From Draconibacterium halophilum (GTDB lineage Bacteria; Bacteroidota; Bacteroidia; Bacteroidales; Prolixibacteraceae), in NCBI RefSeq assembly GCF_010448835.1, contig NZ_CP048409.1, positions 3,542,001 to 3,606,000 of the forward strand: a stretch of 64,000 bases of DNA. The letters run 5' to 3'. This document shows, in pieces, positions 52,963 to 62,589 of this stretch (position 1 is its first letter; each line of letters begins with the position of its first letter). Made by a program: the position numbers and the translations under genes. The notes under the pieces were generated by a model that did no database searches, had not been told where the DNA came from, and was given only the letters and a program-made list of their open reading frames with translations.

Positions 52963-54228
52963 TTGAAGAGAAGAATTTACTTTGTTGTAGTGGTAGTTGG
53001 GTTGGCAATTCTGGCTTTCAAATTACAGTCATTCGTTAGTACAGATAAGGCTGAAACACAAGAAACACAAGAGGTTGCTGTTGTTGAGCCGGTATACAAT
53101 CCCGTTGTTGAAATTGAGAATACACTTACACGTTTTGATAGTTTACTGGATCAAAATTTAAAAGAATCCGGAACAGTTGGAGCTGCACTTGTTATTACCT
53201 ACAAAGGCAAAATTGCCCTGGTAAAATGTTTTGGGGTTCGAAAAGCCGGAGAAAAAAACCGGGTTGACGCAAATACTGTATTTCGCCTGGCTTCCGTTTC
53301 AAAAACAGTAACAGGTGTTTTGGCAGGTATTCTTGATGAAGAAAACATTGTAAAGCTGGATGACCGAATTATTGATTACCTCCCAAATTTCAAACTAAAA
53401 AATGCTGATTACACCAACCAACTTACTGTTCGTCATTTACTGAGTCACACATCAGGGTTAATTCCACATGCGTATGATCTGATGGTAGAAGACAAAGTGC
53501 CGTTGGAAAAAATTATTGAGCGATTAGACCAGGTTGATCTCACAGCAGCACCGGGAAAACTCTATGGCTACCAGAACGTAGTTTACAGTATTTATGATCC
53601 AATAACCTGCGCAAAAACGCACCAATCGTTTGAATCGGTGATGAAAGAAAAGGTATTCCAACCTTTTGGGATGGCTGATGCTTCAGTAAATTTTAAAGAT
53701 TTTGAAAACAACCACAACAAGGCTTATCCACATTACAACCGAGGTCACAACCGTTACAGTCCAATGCGCCTGAATGATCGGTATTACACAACTGCTCCGG
53801 CAGCCGGCGTTAACGCCAGCATATCAGATCTTGGAAATTTTCTGTGTGCTTTAACGGATGATAATTCAGAAATATTTGATATAAAAGCACGAGAAACAGT
53901 TTTTACTCCGCAAGTAAATTCGCCCTTAAAACGCACCTATTTCAGAAGCTGGGGACGCGATGTAAAATCAAAACGCTATTCTATCGGGTGGAGAATTATA
54001 GATTACAAAGGGCGCGAAATTGCCTACCACGGTGGTTACGTTTTGGGCTACAAAGCTGAAATTGCCGTTTGCGACCAGGAAGATATTGGTATTGCCATTT
54101 TGAGTAACTCACCAAACAGTGCCACTGCCAAAAACATCCCCACATTCCTGAATATGTTGTTCGATTACAAAGACAGCATGGCCTTACAAGAAGAACAAAA
54201 AGACGATTCTTCGCAAAACAAATCGTAA
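52963..54228 (+). CDS. Serine hydrolase of the class C beta-lactamase/PBP4* family
   Basis: 421 residues from TTG 52963. N-terminal membrane anchor (IYFVVVVVGLAILAFKL). FRLASVSKTVTGVLAG near 107 is the S-x-x-K active site, YGYQNVVYSIYD near 200 holds the Y-x-N motif and IAYHGGYVLGYKAE near 349 the H-x-G third element. May be a D-aminopeptidase, esterase or DD-peptidase. The ABC-F gene follows after 3 bp. Confidence 0.87.
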   Translation: MKRRIYFVVVVVGLAILAFKLQSFVSTDKAETQETQEVAVVEPVYNPVVEIENTLTRFDSLLDQNLKESGTVGAALVITYKGKIALVKCFGVRKAGEKNRVDANTVFRLASVSKTVTGVLAGILDEENIVKLDDRIIDYLPNFKLKNADYTNQLTVRHLLSHTSGLIPHAYDLMVEDKVPLEKIIERLDQVDLTAAPGKLYGYQNVVYSIYDPITCAKTHQSFESVMKEKVFQPFGMADASVNFKDFENNHNKAYPHYNRGHNRYSPMRLNDRYYTTAPAAGVNASISDLGNFLCALTDDNSEIFDIKARETVFTPQVNSPLKRTYFRSWGRDVKSKRYSIGWRIIDYKGREIAYHGGYVLGYKAEIAVCDQEDIGIAILSNSPNSATAKNIPTFLNMLFDYKDSMALQEEQKDDSSQNKS

Positions 54229-54231
54229 AAC

Positions 54232-56127
54232 ATGAAGCCATTTTTACAAGCTGAGAACCTCTCGAAACGATGGGGAGAGTTAATGCTTTTTGAAGATATT
54301 TCCTTTACTGTTTTTGAAGGTGCTAAAGTTGCACTCATCGCAAAAAACGGAACAGGAAAATCCAGCCTGCTTAATCTTCTGGCAGGAAAAGATTCGCCAG
54401 ATGAAGGGATTATTACACTAACCAACGATGTAAAAGTTGGGTATTTCGAGCAAATTCCAGATCTGAATCCAAACAATACGGTTATTGAAGAGATTTTTGC
54501 AAGCGACAACGAAAAGATAAAAACAGTAAAAGCTTTCGAGTTGGCAGTAACCCAAAATAAGCAGGATGATATTACGGCTATTTCTGCAAAAATGGATGAA
54601 TTAAACGCCTGGGCAATCGAAGTGGAGATTAAACAAATACTCACAGAGCTCAAAATCAATTTCCTGGAACAAAAAGTTGCTGAGCTTTCCGGAGGTCAAC
54701 ATAAACGTTTGTCACTAGCGAAGGTACTTATTAACCAACCTGATTTATTGATTCTTGATGAACCCACCAACCACCTCGATCTGGAAATGATTGAATGGCT
54801 GGAAGCTTATCTTGAAAAAACAAAAGCTACACTGTTAATGGTTACGCACGACCGCTATTTCCTTGATCGTGTTTGCAACGAGATAATAGAAATGGAGGAC
54901 AACCAAATTTATCGTTATCAGGGTAATTACTCCTATTTTCTTGAAAAGCGCGACGAACGTATTGCCATGCAACAGGCCAGCATATCAAAAGCAAAAAACC
55001 TGATGCGCACCGAAATTGAATGGATGCGCCGAATGCCCAAAGCAAGAAGCCACAAAGCAAAATACCGTGTTGATTCTTTTTATGATCTGAAAGACAAAGC
55101 CTCGCAAAATATTCGCGACGATAAAGTTGACATGAGTGTGAAATCAGCACGATTGGGTAAAAAGATTGTAGAACTCGACCATGTTTCCAAATCATTCCCT
55201 GGCGTAAAATTAATTGAAGATTTTTCATATAAATTTCAACGTTTCGAGAAAGTGGGAATTGTTGGTAAAAATGGTACCGGAAAATCTACTTTTCTGAACC
55301 TGTTAACCCAAGCGCTAACTCCCGATTCCGGTGCAATTGAAATTGGGCAGACCATAAAATTTGGTTACTACCGGCAAGAAGGAATTGCATTCGATCCGCA
55401 GGAAAAAGTAATTGAAGCCGTGCAGAAAATTGCTGAGTTTATCCATTTTGAAGATGGCTCGAAGATGAGCGCTACACAAATGCTCACCCGTTTTCTTTTT
55501 CCGCCCGAAACACAATACAATTACATTGAAAAGTTAAGCGGTGGAGAACAGCGAAGGTTATACCTTTGTACGGTTCTCATGCAAAATCCCAACTTCCTGA
55601 TACTTGATGAGCCTACCAACGATTTGGATATTATGACATTGAATGTGCTGGAAGATTACCTTCAGTCGTTTGAAGGTTGTGTTGTGGTAGTATCGCACGA
55701 CCGTTTTTTTATGGATAAGATAGTGGATCACCTTTTTGTATTTGAAGGCGAAGGAGAAATTACTGATTTCCCGGGGAATTATACCGTTTATCGTAACCAC
55801 GTTGAAGAAGAGCAGCAACAAAAAGCAAAAGCTGATGCTAAAATTAAAGCTAATGCTAAAGCACAAACTGAAATTGCAGCAAAGCCGTCTCAATCACAAA
55901 CGAAAAAGAAACTATCTTACAACGAAAAACGAGAGTTTGAGCAACTGGAAAACCAAATTCCTGAACTTGAAGAACAAATAAGTGAACTGGATAAGCTACT
56001 CAATTCCGGTAATCTTAACCACGACGAATTATACGAAAAGTCGTTGCAACTTGACGATATGAAATCGCAACTCGATGAAAAGGAATTAAGATGGCTCGAA
56101 TTAAGTGAGCTGGGTTTAAAAAAATAG
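54232..56127 (+). CDS. ABC-F family ATPase (Uup/EttA-like)
   Basis: 631 residues, two ABC domains without membrane parts. Walker A ALIAKNGTGKSSLLNLL near 36 and GIVGKNGTGKSTFLNLL near 343; signatures LSGGQHKRLSLAKVL near 155 and LSGGEQRRLYLCTVL near 432; Walker B LLILDEPTNHLDL and FLILDEPTNDLDI. An ABC-F linker lies between the domains, and a C-terminal coiled coil (about 560-628) is typical of Uup, which acts on ribosomes or branched DNA. Alternative EttA-like factor. Confidence 0.9.
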   Translation: MKPFLQAENLSKRWGELMLFEDISFTVFEGAKVALIAKNGTGKSSLLNLLAGKDSPDEGIITLTNDVKVGYFEQIPDLNPNNTVIEEIFASDNEKIKTVKAFELAVTQNKQDDITAISAKMDELNAWAIEVEIKQILTELKINFLEQKVAELSGGQHKRLSLAKVLINQPDLLILDEPTNHLDLEMIEWLEAYLEKTKATLLMVTHDRYFLDRVCNEIIEMEDNQIYRYQGNYSYFLEKRDERIAMQQASISKAKNLMRTEIEWMRRMPKARSHKAKYRVDSFYDLKDKASQNIRDDKVDMSVKSARLGKKIVELDHVSKSFPGVKLIEDFSYKFQRFEKVGIVGKNGTGKSTFLNLLTQALTPDSGAIEIGQTIKFGYYRQEGIAFDPQEKVIEAVQKIAEFIHFEDGSKMSATQMLTRFLFPPETQYNYIEKLSGGEQRRLYLCTVLMQNPNFLILDEPTNDLDIMTLNVLEDYLQSFEGCVVVVSHDRFFMDKIVDHLFVFEGEGEITDFPGNYTVYRNHVEEEQQQKAKADAKIKANAKAQTEIAAKPSQSQTKKKLSYNEKREFEQLENQIPELEEQISELDKLLNSGNLNHDELYEKSLQLDDMKSQLDEKELRWLELSELGLKK

Positions 56128-56129
56128 GT

Positions 56130-56522
56130 TTAAATATCTTCGAACTCTACATTGGTGTAGTCTTTTACCGGAGCTTTTTCCTCTTCAGCTACTTCCTTGG
56201 TCTCCGATTTTGGCTCTACTTCCTCACGTACCTCTTCAGGCTGTTTGTCGTGAATAAAATCAACCACTTCCTGCAGACTTTCGATGAACTTGGTAAAGTC
56301 TTCCCTGTATAAAAAGATTTTGTGTTTCTCGTACGAAAATTTACCGTTCTCGCCAAAGCGTTTTTTGCTTTCGGTGATGGTTAAATAGTACTCATCGTTT
56401 CGAGTACTTTTTACATCGAAAAAATATGTTCTTTTTCCCGCACGAATAACATTTGAATGAATCTCTTGCTTGAACTTACTGTCTTTAAACTTAGTTCCCT
56501 CCTTTGTATCACCACTTTCCAT
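56130..56522 (-). CDS. DUF3276 / PUR-alpha-like nucleic-acid-binding protein
   Basis: 130 residues. FKQEIHSNVIRAGKRTYFFD, VKSTRNDEYYLTITESKKRF and YEKHKIFLYREDFTKFIESL form the PUR repeat of the family, followed by an acidic tail with many Glu. Bacteroidota and spirochaete members bind single-stranded DNA or RNA. Convergent with the ABC-F gene, which ends 2 bp away. Confidence 0.88.
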   Translation of the reverse strand: MESGDTKEGTKFKDSKFKQEIHSNVIRAGKRTYFFDVKSTRNDEYYLTITESKKRFGENGKFSYEKHKIFLYREDFTKFIESLQEVVDFIHDKQPEEVREEVEPKSETKEVAEEEKAPVKDYTNVEFEDI

Positions 56523-56692
56523 TCTTCAATATTTTGGTTTTTTGGACTTAGTTAGGTTTCAAAAATAGAAAAATATTTAACAAATATTCAGAATGTGTCA
56601 CGAAGCAGATTTATTCCGTGGAAAAAAAGGCTATTTATAACGATTCTACAAACAAAATTCCAGCTCTAACTAGCTGTAATGCAGCCATAAAA

Positions 56693-56718
56693 AAAGGGGA
56701 CACAATCATGTCCCCTTT
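56693..56718 (-). terminator. Terminator of folD
   Basis: AAAGGGGAC (56693-56701) with GTCCCCTTT (56710-56718), 8-nt loop, followed on the minus strand by a run of T. It lies 19 bp behind the folD stop. The 56523-56692 stretch otherwise holds only the start region of the DUF3276 gene. Confidence 0.75.
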
Positions 56719-56736
56719 CCTCAAAAATTATAGCTT

Positions 56737-57612
56737 TTATTTATATATTTTCTTTTCAGCCGATAACAAAGTATTTAATAGTAACGATGTTCGCGTCATA
56801 GGTCCTACTCCACCTGGCACGGGAGTTATGTAAGAGCATTTTGGAGCCACTTCTTCATACAACACATCGCCTTTCAATTTCCATCCCGATTTTGTTTTGT
56901 CTGATTTTATGCGGGTAGTACCCACGTCGATAACAACGGCACCTTCTTTAACCATATCGGCGGTAACAAACTCAGGAACTCCCATTGCAACAATTAAAAT
57001 ATCGGCATTGGCACAAACCTCCTTTAAATTGGCAGTGCGGCTGTGTGCAACAGTTACAGTGGCGTTAATGGCTTTTTGCGACATCAATACACTCATTGGG
57101 CGACCAACAATATTACTACGCCCCAAAACCACACAATTTTTGCCGCTGGTTTCAATGTTATATCGTTTAATCAACTCAACAATACCATAAGGCGTTGCCG
57201 AAACAAAAGATGGCATTCCTATTACCATTCGACCAACATTAATCGGATGAAATCCATCAACATCTTTTTTCGGATCGATGGCTTCAATAATTTTTTCTTC
57301 GGAAATATGTTTTGGCAGTGGCAACTGAACAATAAAACCATCCAAATCATCGTCGTTATTCAATTCTTCAACTTTGTCCAATAATTCTTCTTCAGTAACA
57401 TCATCTTCATAACGAATCAACGAAGATTTAAAACCAACTGCTTCGCAATCTTTAATTTTATAGGCAACATAGGTTTCGCTACCTCCGTCATGACCAACCA
57501 GAATAGCTGCCAAATGAGGTTGTTTTCCTCCATTGTCGATTATTTGCTTAACCTTCTCCGCTATTTCCTGCTTAATTTCAGCAGCTACTTTTTTTCCGTC
57601 GATCAAATTCAT
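56737..57612 (-). CDS. folD: Methylenetetrahydrofolate dehydrogenase/cyclohydrolase
   Basis: 291 residues. Family blocks: AILVGHDGGSETYVAYKIKD near 38 (catalytic Tyr and Lys), DGFIVQLPLPKHI near 93, DVDGFHPINVGRM near 117, CVVLGRSNIVGRPMSVLM near 158-175 and TPVPGGVGPMTRTSLLLNT near 262. It interconverts 5,10-methylene- and 10-formyl-THF. Confidence 0.95.
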   Translation of the reverse strand: MNLIDGKKVAAEIKQEIAEKVKQIIDNGGKQPHLAAILVGHDGGSETYVAYKIKDCEAVGFKSSLIRYEDDVTEEELLDKVEELNNDDDLDGFIVQLPLPKHISEEKIIEAIDPKKDVDGFHPINVGRMVIGMPSFVSATPYGIVELIKRYNIETSGKNCVVLGRSNIVGRPMSVLMSQKAINATVTVAHSRTANLKEVCANADILIVAMGVPEFVTADMVKEGAVVIDVGTTRIKSDKTKSGWKLKGDVLYEEVAPKCSYITPVPGGVGPMTRTSLLLNTLLSAEKKIYK

Positions 57613-57617
57613 AGTCT

Positions 57618-58055
57618 TCTCTCGCTAAGGCGCCAAGACGCCAAGTTTATAATAGTTTGTTTACAATTCGTGTTATTCCGTTTTTAATCAGCTTCTCATT
57701 AAAGTTAAAAAAGTCCAAGTTAAGATCAGTTAGCTTGAGATAGGTTCGTTACGGCTTTTTATGAACTGGTGCAATAGCTTCTTCTGACTTTAATTCTATA
57801 AAAACCTTATTCTCAATAATCAATCTGACCGAAAACCTTCACCAACAATCTGGCTCTTTCAAACAACTTGCACTGGTTTTTGTCGATCTACTTTTAATCC
57901 CTGCCTTTTTAGCTCAAGGTATAAAATCGCTTCATAATCCGGCTCCAAGTTCGACATGTATCTCAAAACAAGTGTTGACAATTATTTTTGAAATTTAATT
58001 TTCGGTCATCCCTTGTTTTCGTTCTTTCTTCGCGTCTCTGCGCTTTTGCGAGATA
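57618..58055. repeat. Intergenic gap with an inverted pair of a dispersed motif
   Basis: The gap between folD and ffh (57613-58059) has no gene. Near its left end CTCGCTAAGGCGCCAAGACG (57620-57639), near its right end TTCGCGTCTCTGCGCTTTTG with CGAG (58028-58051) is the same motif on the other strand. The middle part is AT-rich with nothing recognisable. Confidence 0.5.
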
Positions 58056-58059
58056 CGTT

Positions 58060-59400
58060 TTAGAATTTCCGTCCTTGCCCCTGCATACCGGACATCATAC
58101 GCTGAACATTTTTACCCTGCGATACCATACGCATCATTTTTCGGGTTTCGCTAAATTGCTTTAATAAACGGTTTACTTCCTGAATATTAGTTCCTGAACC
58201 GCTGGCAATACGTTTTCTACGACCTCCGTTTATTAACGATGGATTTTCCCTTTCTTCAGCTGTCATCGAAAAAATAATAGCCTCGATGTGTTTAAACGCA
58301 TCATCGTCAATGTCCATTCCTTTCAACGCTTTCCCCATTCCTGGAATCATTCCCATCACATCTTTCAGATTACCCATCTTTTTAATCTGGCTAATCTGTT
58401 TCAGGAAGTCGTTAAAATTGAAGGTATTTTTCTGCAGTTTTTTCTGCAATTGTTTAGCTTCATCCTCATCAAATTGTTCCTGGGCTTTTTCAACCAGCGA
58501 AACAATATCACCCATTCCCAAAATACGTTCAGCCATCCGATCAGGGTGAAATACATCGAGTGCATCAACTTTCTCGCCGGTACCAACAAACTTAATTGGC
58601 TTTTCAACCACCGCTCGAATAGAAAGGGCTGCACCACCGCGGGTATCACCATCCAGTTTGGTAAGAACGACACCGTCAAAATCCAAGCGTTCGTTAAATT
58701 CTTTTGCCGTGTTAACCGCATCCTGACCGGTCATTGCATCAACAACAAACAGAATTTCATCGGGGTCGATCGCTTTCTTAACTGCGGAGATTTCGTTCAT
58801 CATCTGCTCGTCAATAGCCAATCGACCGGCGGTATCCACAATCACAACATCGTTACCATTGGCTTTTGCATGTTTAATTGCAGCCTTGGCAATTTTCACA
58901 GGATCCATGTTTCCTTCTTCGGTGTACACCGGAACATTAATCTGTTCACCCAAAACTTTCAGCTGGTCGATCGCTGCCGGACGATAAACATCGCCTGCAA
59001 CCAACAAGGGATGACGGCCTTTTTTGCTTTTCAGCATATTTGCCAGCTTACCTGAGAAAGTCGTTTTACCCGAACCTTGCAGTCCTGACATAAGAATTAC
59101 TGCCGGTTTTCCTTGCAGCTCAATATCGGTAAAAGTACCGCCCATCAATTGAGCCAGCTCGTCTTTTACGATCTTTACCATCATTTGCCCCGGTTTAACT
59201 GCTGTTAAAACATCCTGCCCCAAAGCTTTGACTTTTACGTCGTCGGTAAATTTCTTGGCAATTTTAAAGTTTACATCGGCATCCAAAAGTGCGCGACGAA
59301 TATCTTTTAGCGTTTCCGCCACATTGATCTCGGTAATTGTTCCCTGTCCTTTTAGTAGTTTAAAGGACTTCTCCAGCCTGTCACTTAAATTCTCAAACAT
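58060..59400 (-). CDS. ffh: Signal recognition particle GTPase
   Basis: The ATG at 59400 gives 446 residues (MFENLSDRLEKSFKLLKGQG); an upstream frame with hydrophobic residues is not part of the family. NG domain: GLQGSGKTTFSGKLA near 107 (P-loop), DTAGRLAIDEQM near 190, TKLDGDTRGGAALS near 247. Methionine-rich M domain: MGMIPGMGKALKGMD, RRKRIASGSGT near 399 (RNA binding) and a tail with MMSGMQGQG. Targets nascent membrane proteins with 4.5S RNA. Confidence 0.96.
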   Translation of the reverse strand: MFENLSDRLEKSFKLLKGQGTITEINVAETLKDIRRALLDADVNFKIAKKFTDDVKVKALGQDVLTAVKPGQMMVKIVKDELAQLMGGTFTDIELQGKPAVILMSGLQGSGKTTFSGKLANMLKSKKGRHPLLVAGDVYRPAAIDQLKVLGEQINVPVYTEEGNMDPVKIAKAAIKHAKANGNDVVIVDTAGRLAIDEQMMNEISAVKKAIDPDEILFVVDAMTGQDAVNTAKEFNERLDFDGVVLTKLDGDTRGGAALSIRAVVEKPIKFVGTGEKVDALDVFHPDRMAERILGMGDIVSLVEKAQEQFDEDEAKQLQKKLQKNTFNFNDFLKQISQIKKMGNLKDVMGMIPGMGKALKGMDIDDDAFKHIEAIIFSMTAEERENPSLINGGRRKRIASGSGTNIQEVNRLLKQFSETRKMMRMVSQGKNVQRMMSGMQGQGRKF

Positions 59401-59633
59401 GCTTTTACTTCTTTTTGAAAATGAGGTGCAAAAATAGCAAAAACAACACAAAAGAAGAAAGGAAATAGGAGCAAAAAGAAAAAGCATTTATGATTTCTGA
59501 AAAACACCGACAAATCCCATTCTTTGCTTTCTATTTTCATATTATCTTAGATTATCATAACTTGTGATGCAGAAGGAGCATTTAAAACAGATTCTCAATT
59601 AAGTTTAACCATATATTCAAATTTACATTCATC

Positions 59634-60323
59634 ATGAAAAAAACAACCTTCACCGTACTTCTCCTTTTGGTATCCATTTTTAGTTTTGGGCAATATCTTG
59701 ATAATCAATTCTATTTTCGTTTCGGGTATTCGAATCCTTCGTGGCAACAGTTCGGACTTGACGAACAAAAGTGGAATAGCGTTGGTATTGAATCGAAAAC
59801 AGGTGCTAATTTTGAAGTTGGATCGATATTCCTGATCAAAAGCATTTTAAACCGCGAAGACATGGCTTTTGGAATAAATGCCGACTACCTCTATGCCGTT
59901 TTTCATAATTATAAAAATGAAAACGACATCAACGAAACAAATATTGGCATTTTCCGTGCCGGATCGAAAATCGGCCCTTCATTTACCTACAGCCCGGTTG
60001 ACAAACTGGAATTTGATATTTATGCGAAATTAGATTTTGCATGGGGCACCGGCCTTGTTACCTACTATGATGACATGATTGATGATGCTGACGAGATTTT
60101 TTTGAGTAAAGCTGATTTTGGATTCTCAACCGGATTAAATGTTCGATATGGCATATTAATGCTCGGCGTTGAGTTTAACACGATTACAGCCGAGCTTGAA
60201 AGCGATGATTATCCCGGTGTTTATTGGCAATACATGGTTGATTCTGAATTTTACAACTCTACAAATGAAGATAAAAAATCAAAACTTCCGTGTACAAATT
60301 TTACGATTGGCCTTAGCTTTTAA
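59634..60323 (+). CDS. Hypothetical outer-membrane beta-barrel-like protein
   Basis: 229 residues. Signal peptide (TFTVLLLLVSIFSFGQ). Alternating aromatic strands (YFRFGYSNPSW, LEFDIYAKLDFAWGTGLVTY, FGFSTGLNVRYGILMLGVEF) and a final TNFTIGLSF with C-terminal Phe, the mark of outer membrane barrels. No closer family known. Confidence 0.75.
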   Translation: MKKTTFTVLLLLVSIFSFGQYLDNQFYFRFGYSNPSWQQFGLDEQKWNSVGIESKTGANFEVGSIFLIKSILNREDMAFGINADYLYAVFHNYKNENDINETNIGIFRAGSKIGPSFTYSPVDKLEFDIYAKLDFAWGTGLVTYYDDMIDDADEIFLSKADFGFSTGLNVRYGILMLGVEFNTITAELESDDYPGVYWQYMVDSEFYNSTNEDKKSKLPCTNFTIGLSF

Positions 60324-60347
60324 CTTTTCTTACTATCTTTTTACAAG

Positions 60348-60384
60348 AAAGAGACAGTCTGAAAACAAATTGGGCCGTCTCTTT
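60348..60384 (+). terminator. Hairpin terminator after the barrel gene
   Basis: AAAGAGAC (60348-60355) with GTCTCTTT (60377-60384), then T-rich tail. Separates it from tex. Confidence 0.6.
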
Positions 60385-60423
60385 TTGTTTGATTAACTTT
60401 TTTCAAATTGAAAAGTTCTTGTC

Positions 60424-60431
60424 TACCTTTG
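60424..60431 (+). promoter_or_regulatory. -7 box of tex
   Basis: TACCTTTG fits TAnnTTTG, 20 bp before the ATG at 60451. The TTG at 60408-60410 is nearer (13 bp) than a normal -33 element, so the upstream part is uncertain. Confidence 0.4.
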
Positions 60432-60450
60432 TGTTTCAAGAAAACGAAAT

Positions 60451-62586
60451 ATGCAAAACAAAACCATAGATCTTATTGCCAGCAACCTGGGACTGAACAA
60501 CACTCAGATTTTAAACACGATAAATTTGCTAAATGAAGGAGCTACTGTTCCGTTTATTTCTCGCTACCGAAAAGAACGTACCGGCAGTCTCGACGAAGTG
60601 CAGGTTCTTCAGATAAAAGAACAAAACGATAAATATGCAGAACTTGCCAAACGCAAGGAAACCATTCTGAAAACGATTGAAGAACAGGGTCAGTTAACGC
60701 CCGATCTAAAATCGAGAATTGAAGATTGTTATGACTCGGTTGAACTGGAGGATATTTACCTGCCCTACAAACCGAAGCGTCGCACCAAAGCCACCATCGC
60801 CCGCGAAAAAGGTCTGGAGCCATTGGCCAAGATTATAATGAAACAACTGGAGCGCGATCCGGAATTCAGAGCTAATCAATTTTTAAACGACGAAGTTACT
60901 TCAGTAGAAGATGCACTTTCAGGAGCCCGCGATATAATTGCCGAGTGGGTAAGCGAAAACGAACGTGCCCGAAATATTGTGCGTAAGGGTTTTGATATGG
61001 GTGCCTACATCACATCAAAAATTATTAAGGGAAAAGAAGAAGAGGCCGCCAAATACCGCGATTATTTTGACTGGAGCGAACCGCTAAAAAAATGTCCTTC
61101 GCATCGATTACTGGCTATGCGCCGCGGCGAAAACGAAGGGTTTCTGCGGGTTTCCATTTCACCAAACGAAGAACGCGTACTGGAAAACCTGGAACGTTTT
61201 TTTGTAAAAGGTAACAACGACAGCTCAGAACAGGTGGCACTGGCTGTAAAAGACAGTTTGAAACGCCTCATACAACCGTCGATAGAAACAGAATTTGCCA
61301 AATTATCGAAAGAAAAAGCCGATACCGAAGCGATAAACGTTTTTGCAGAAAACCTGAAACAGTTGTTGCTTGCACCTCCGCTGGGGCAAAAAAGAACGCT
61401 CGCTATCGATCCGGGTTACCGCACGGGTTGTAAAGTTGTATGCCTGGATGAACAGGGCAATTTACTCCACAACGAAAATATTTACCCGCACAAACCGCAA
61501 GAGCAGAAAAAAATGGCGGCAAAAAAAGTGTCGTCAATGGTAGAAATGTACCAGATTGATGCCATTGCCATTGGCAACGGAACGGCCAGCCGCGAAACTG
61601 AAGCTTTTATAAAAAAACTGCACTACAATCGCGAGATCAGAGTTTATGTGGTAAGCGAAGATGGCGCTTCCGTTTATTCCGCCTCATCGGTGGCCCGTCA
61701 GGAATTTCCGCAATACGATGTTACCGTGCGTGGAGCAATTTCTATTGGTCGGCGTTTAATGGACCCACTGGCAGAACTCGTAAAAATCAACCCGAAAAGT
61801 ATTGGCGTTGGGCAGTACCAGCACGATGTTGATCAGAAAAATCTGAAAAACAGTCTCGATTCAGTTGTTGAACTAAGTGTAAACTCCGTTGGTGTTAACC
61901 TTAATACAGCCAGTAAACACCTGCTTACCTATATTTCGGGACTTGGACCACAACTGGCCGAAAACATTACCACTTACCGAAAAGAGAACGGTATGTTCGA
62001 ATCGCGCGACTCTTTAAAAAAAGTTCCGCGGATGGGACCAAAAGCGTTTGAACAGGCAGCGGGATTTTTGCGTATTCCTGATGCTAAGAATCCGTTAGAC
62101 AACTCAGGAGTGCATCCCGAATCCTACAAGATTGTATCGAAAATTGCAAAAGATCTGAGATGCGAAGTGAAAGACCTGATTAGAAATGAAGAACTGATTG
62201 CAAAGGTTGATTTTAAGAATTATGTAACTTCGGAAATTGGCCTCCCTACCCTAACCGACATAAAAAATGAGCTGTTGAAACCAGGCCGCGATCCGCGCAA
62301 ACCCATTAAGATTTTTGAATTTGCCGATGGAATATTTAATATTAAAGACCTCCAAATTGGTATGATCCTTCCGGGAATTGTAAATAACATCACCAAGTTT
62401 GGAGCTTTTGTAGATGTGGGAATTAAAGAGTCGGGACTGATACACGTTTCGGAAATGGCAGATCGTTTTATCTCCGATCCAAACGAAATTGTGAAACTCC
62501 ACGAACACGTAAAAGTGCGGATAAAAGATCTTGATATTGACAGAAAACGCATTCAATTATCACTAAAAGGACTCGAACAGGAATAA
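60451..62586 (+). CDS. tex: Tex-family RNA-binding transcription accessory protein
   Basis: 711 residues. N-terminal helical Tex domain (VPFISRYRKERTGSLDEVQV near 31), YqgF-like domain (LAIDPGYRTGCKVVCLDEQG near 317), helix-hairpin-helix region (ASKHLLTYISGLGPQLAENI near 488) and C-terminal S1 RNA-binding domain (GMILPGIVNNITKFGAFVDV, ESGLIHVSEMA near 635-675). Full length. VanX-like gene follows after 3 bp. Confidence 0.95.
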   Translation: MQNKTIDLIASNLGLNNTQILNTINLLNEGATVPFISRYRKERTGSLDEVQVLQIKEQNDKYAELAKRKETILKTIEEQGQLTPDLKSRIEDCYDSVELEDIYLPYKPKRRTKATIAREKGLEPLAKIIMKQLERDPEFRANQFLNDEVTSVEDALSGARDIIAEWVSENERARNIVRKGFDMGAYITSKIIKGKEEEAAKYRDYFDWSEPLKKCPSHRLLAMRRGENEGFLRVSISPNEERVLENLERFFVKGNNDSSEQVALAVKDSLKRLIQPSIETEFAKLSKEKADTEAINVFAENLKQLLLAPPLGQKRTLAIDPGYRTGCKVVCLDEQGNLLHNENIYPHKPQEQKKMAAKKVSSMVEMYQIDAIAIGNGTASRETEAFIKKLHYNREIRVYVVSEDGASVYSASSVARQEFPQYDVTVRGAISIGRRLMDPLAELVKINPKSIGVGQYQHDVDQKNLKNSLDSVVELSVNSVGVNLNTASKHLLTYISGLGPQLAENITTYRKENGMFESRDSLKKVPRMGPKAFEQAAGFLRIPDAKNPLDNSGVHPESYKIVSKIAKDLRCEVKDLIRNEELIAKVDFKNYVTSEIGLPTLTDIKNELLKPGRDPRKPIKIFEFADGIFNIKDLQIGMILPGIVNNITKFGAFVDVGIKESGLIHVSEMADRFISDPNEIVKLHEHVKVRIKDLDIDRKRIQLSLKGLEQE

Positions 62587-62589
62587 ATT

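Noticed and set aside
59401..59487. N-terminal hydrophobic extension of Ffh
   Set aside because: Ffh is cytoplasmic and starts MFENLS at 59400. The extension is a chance open stretch in the leader.
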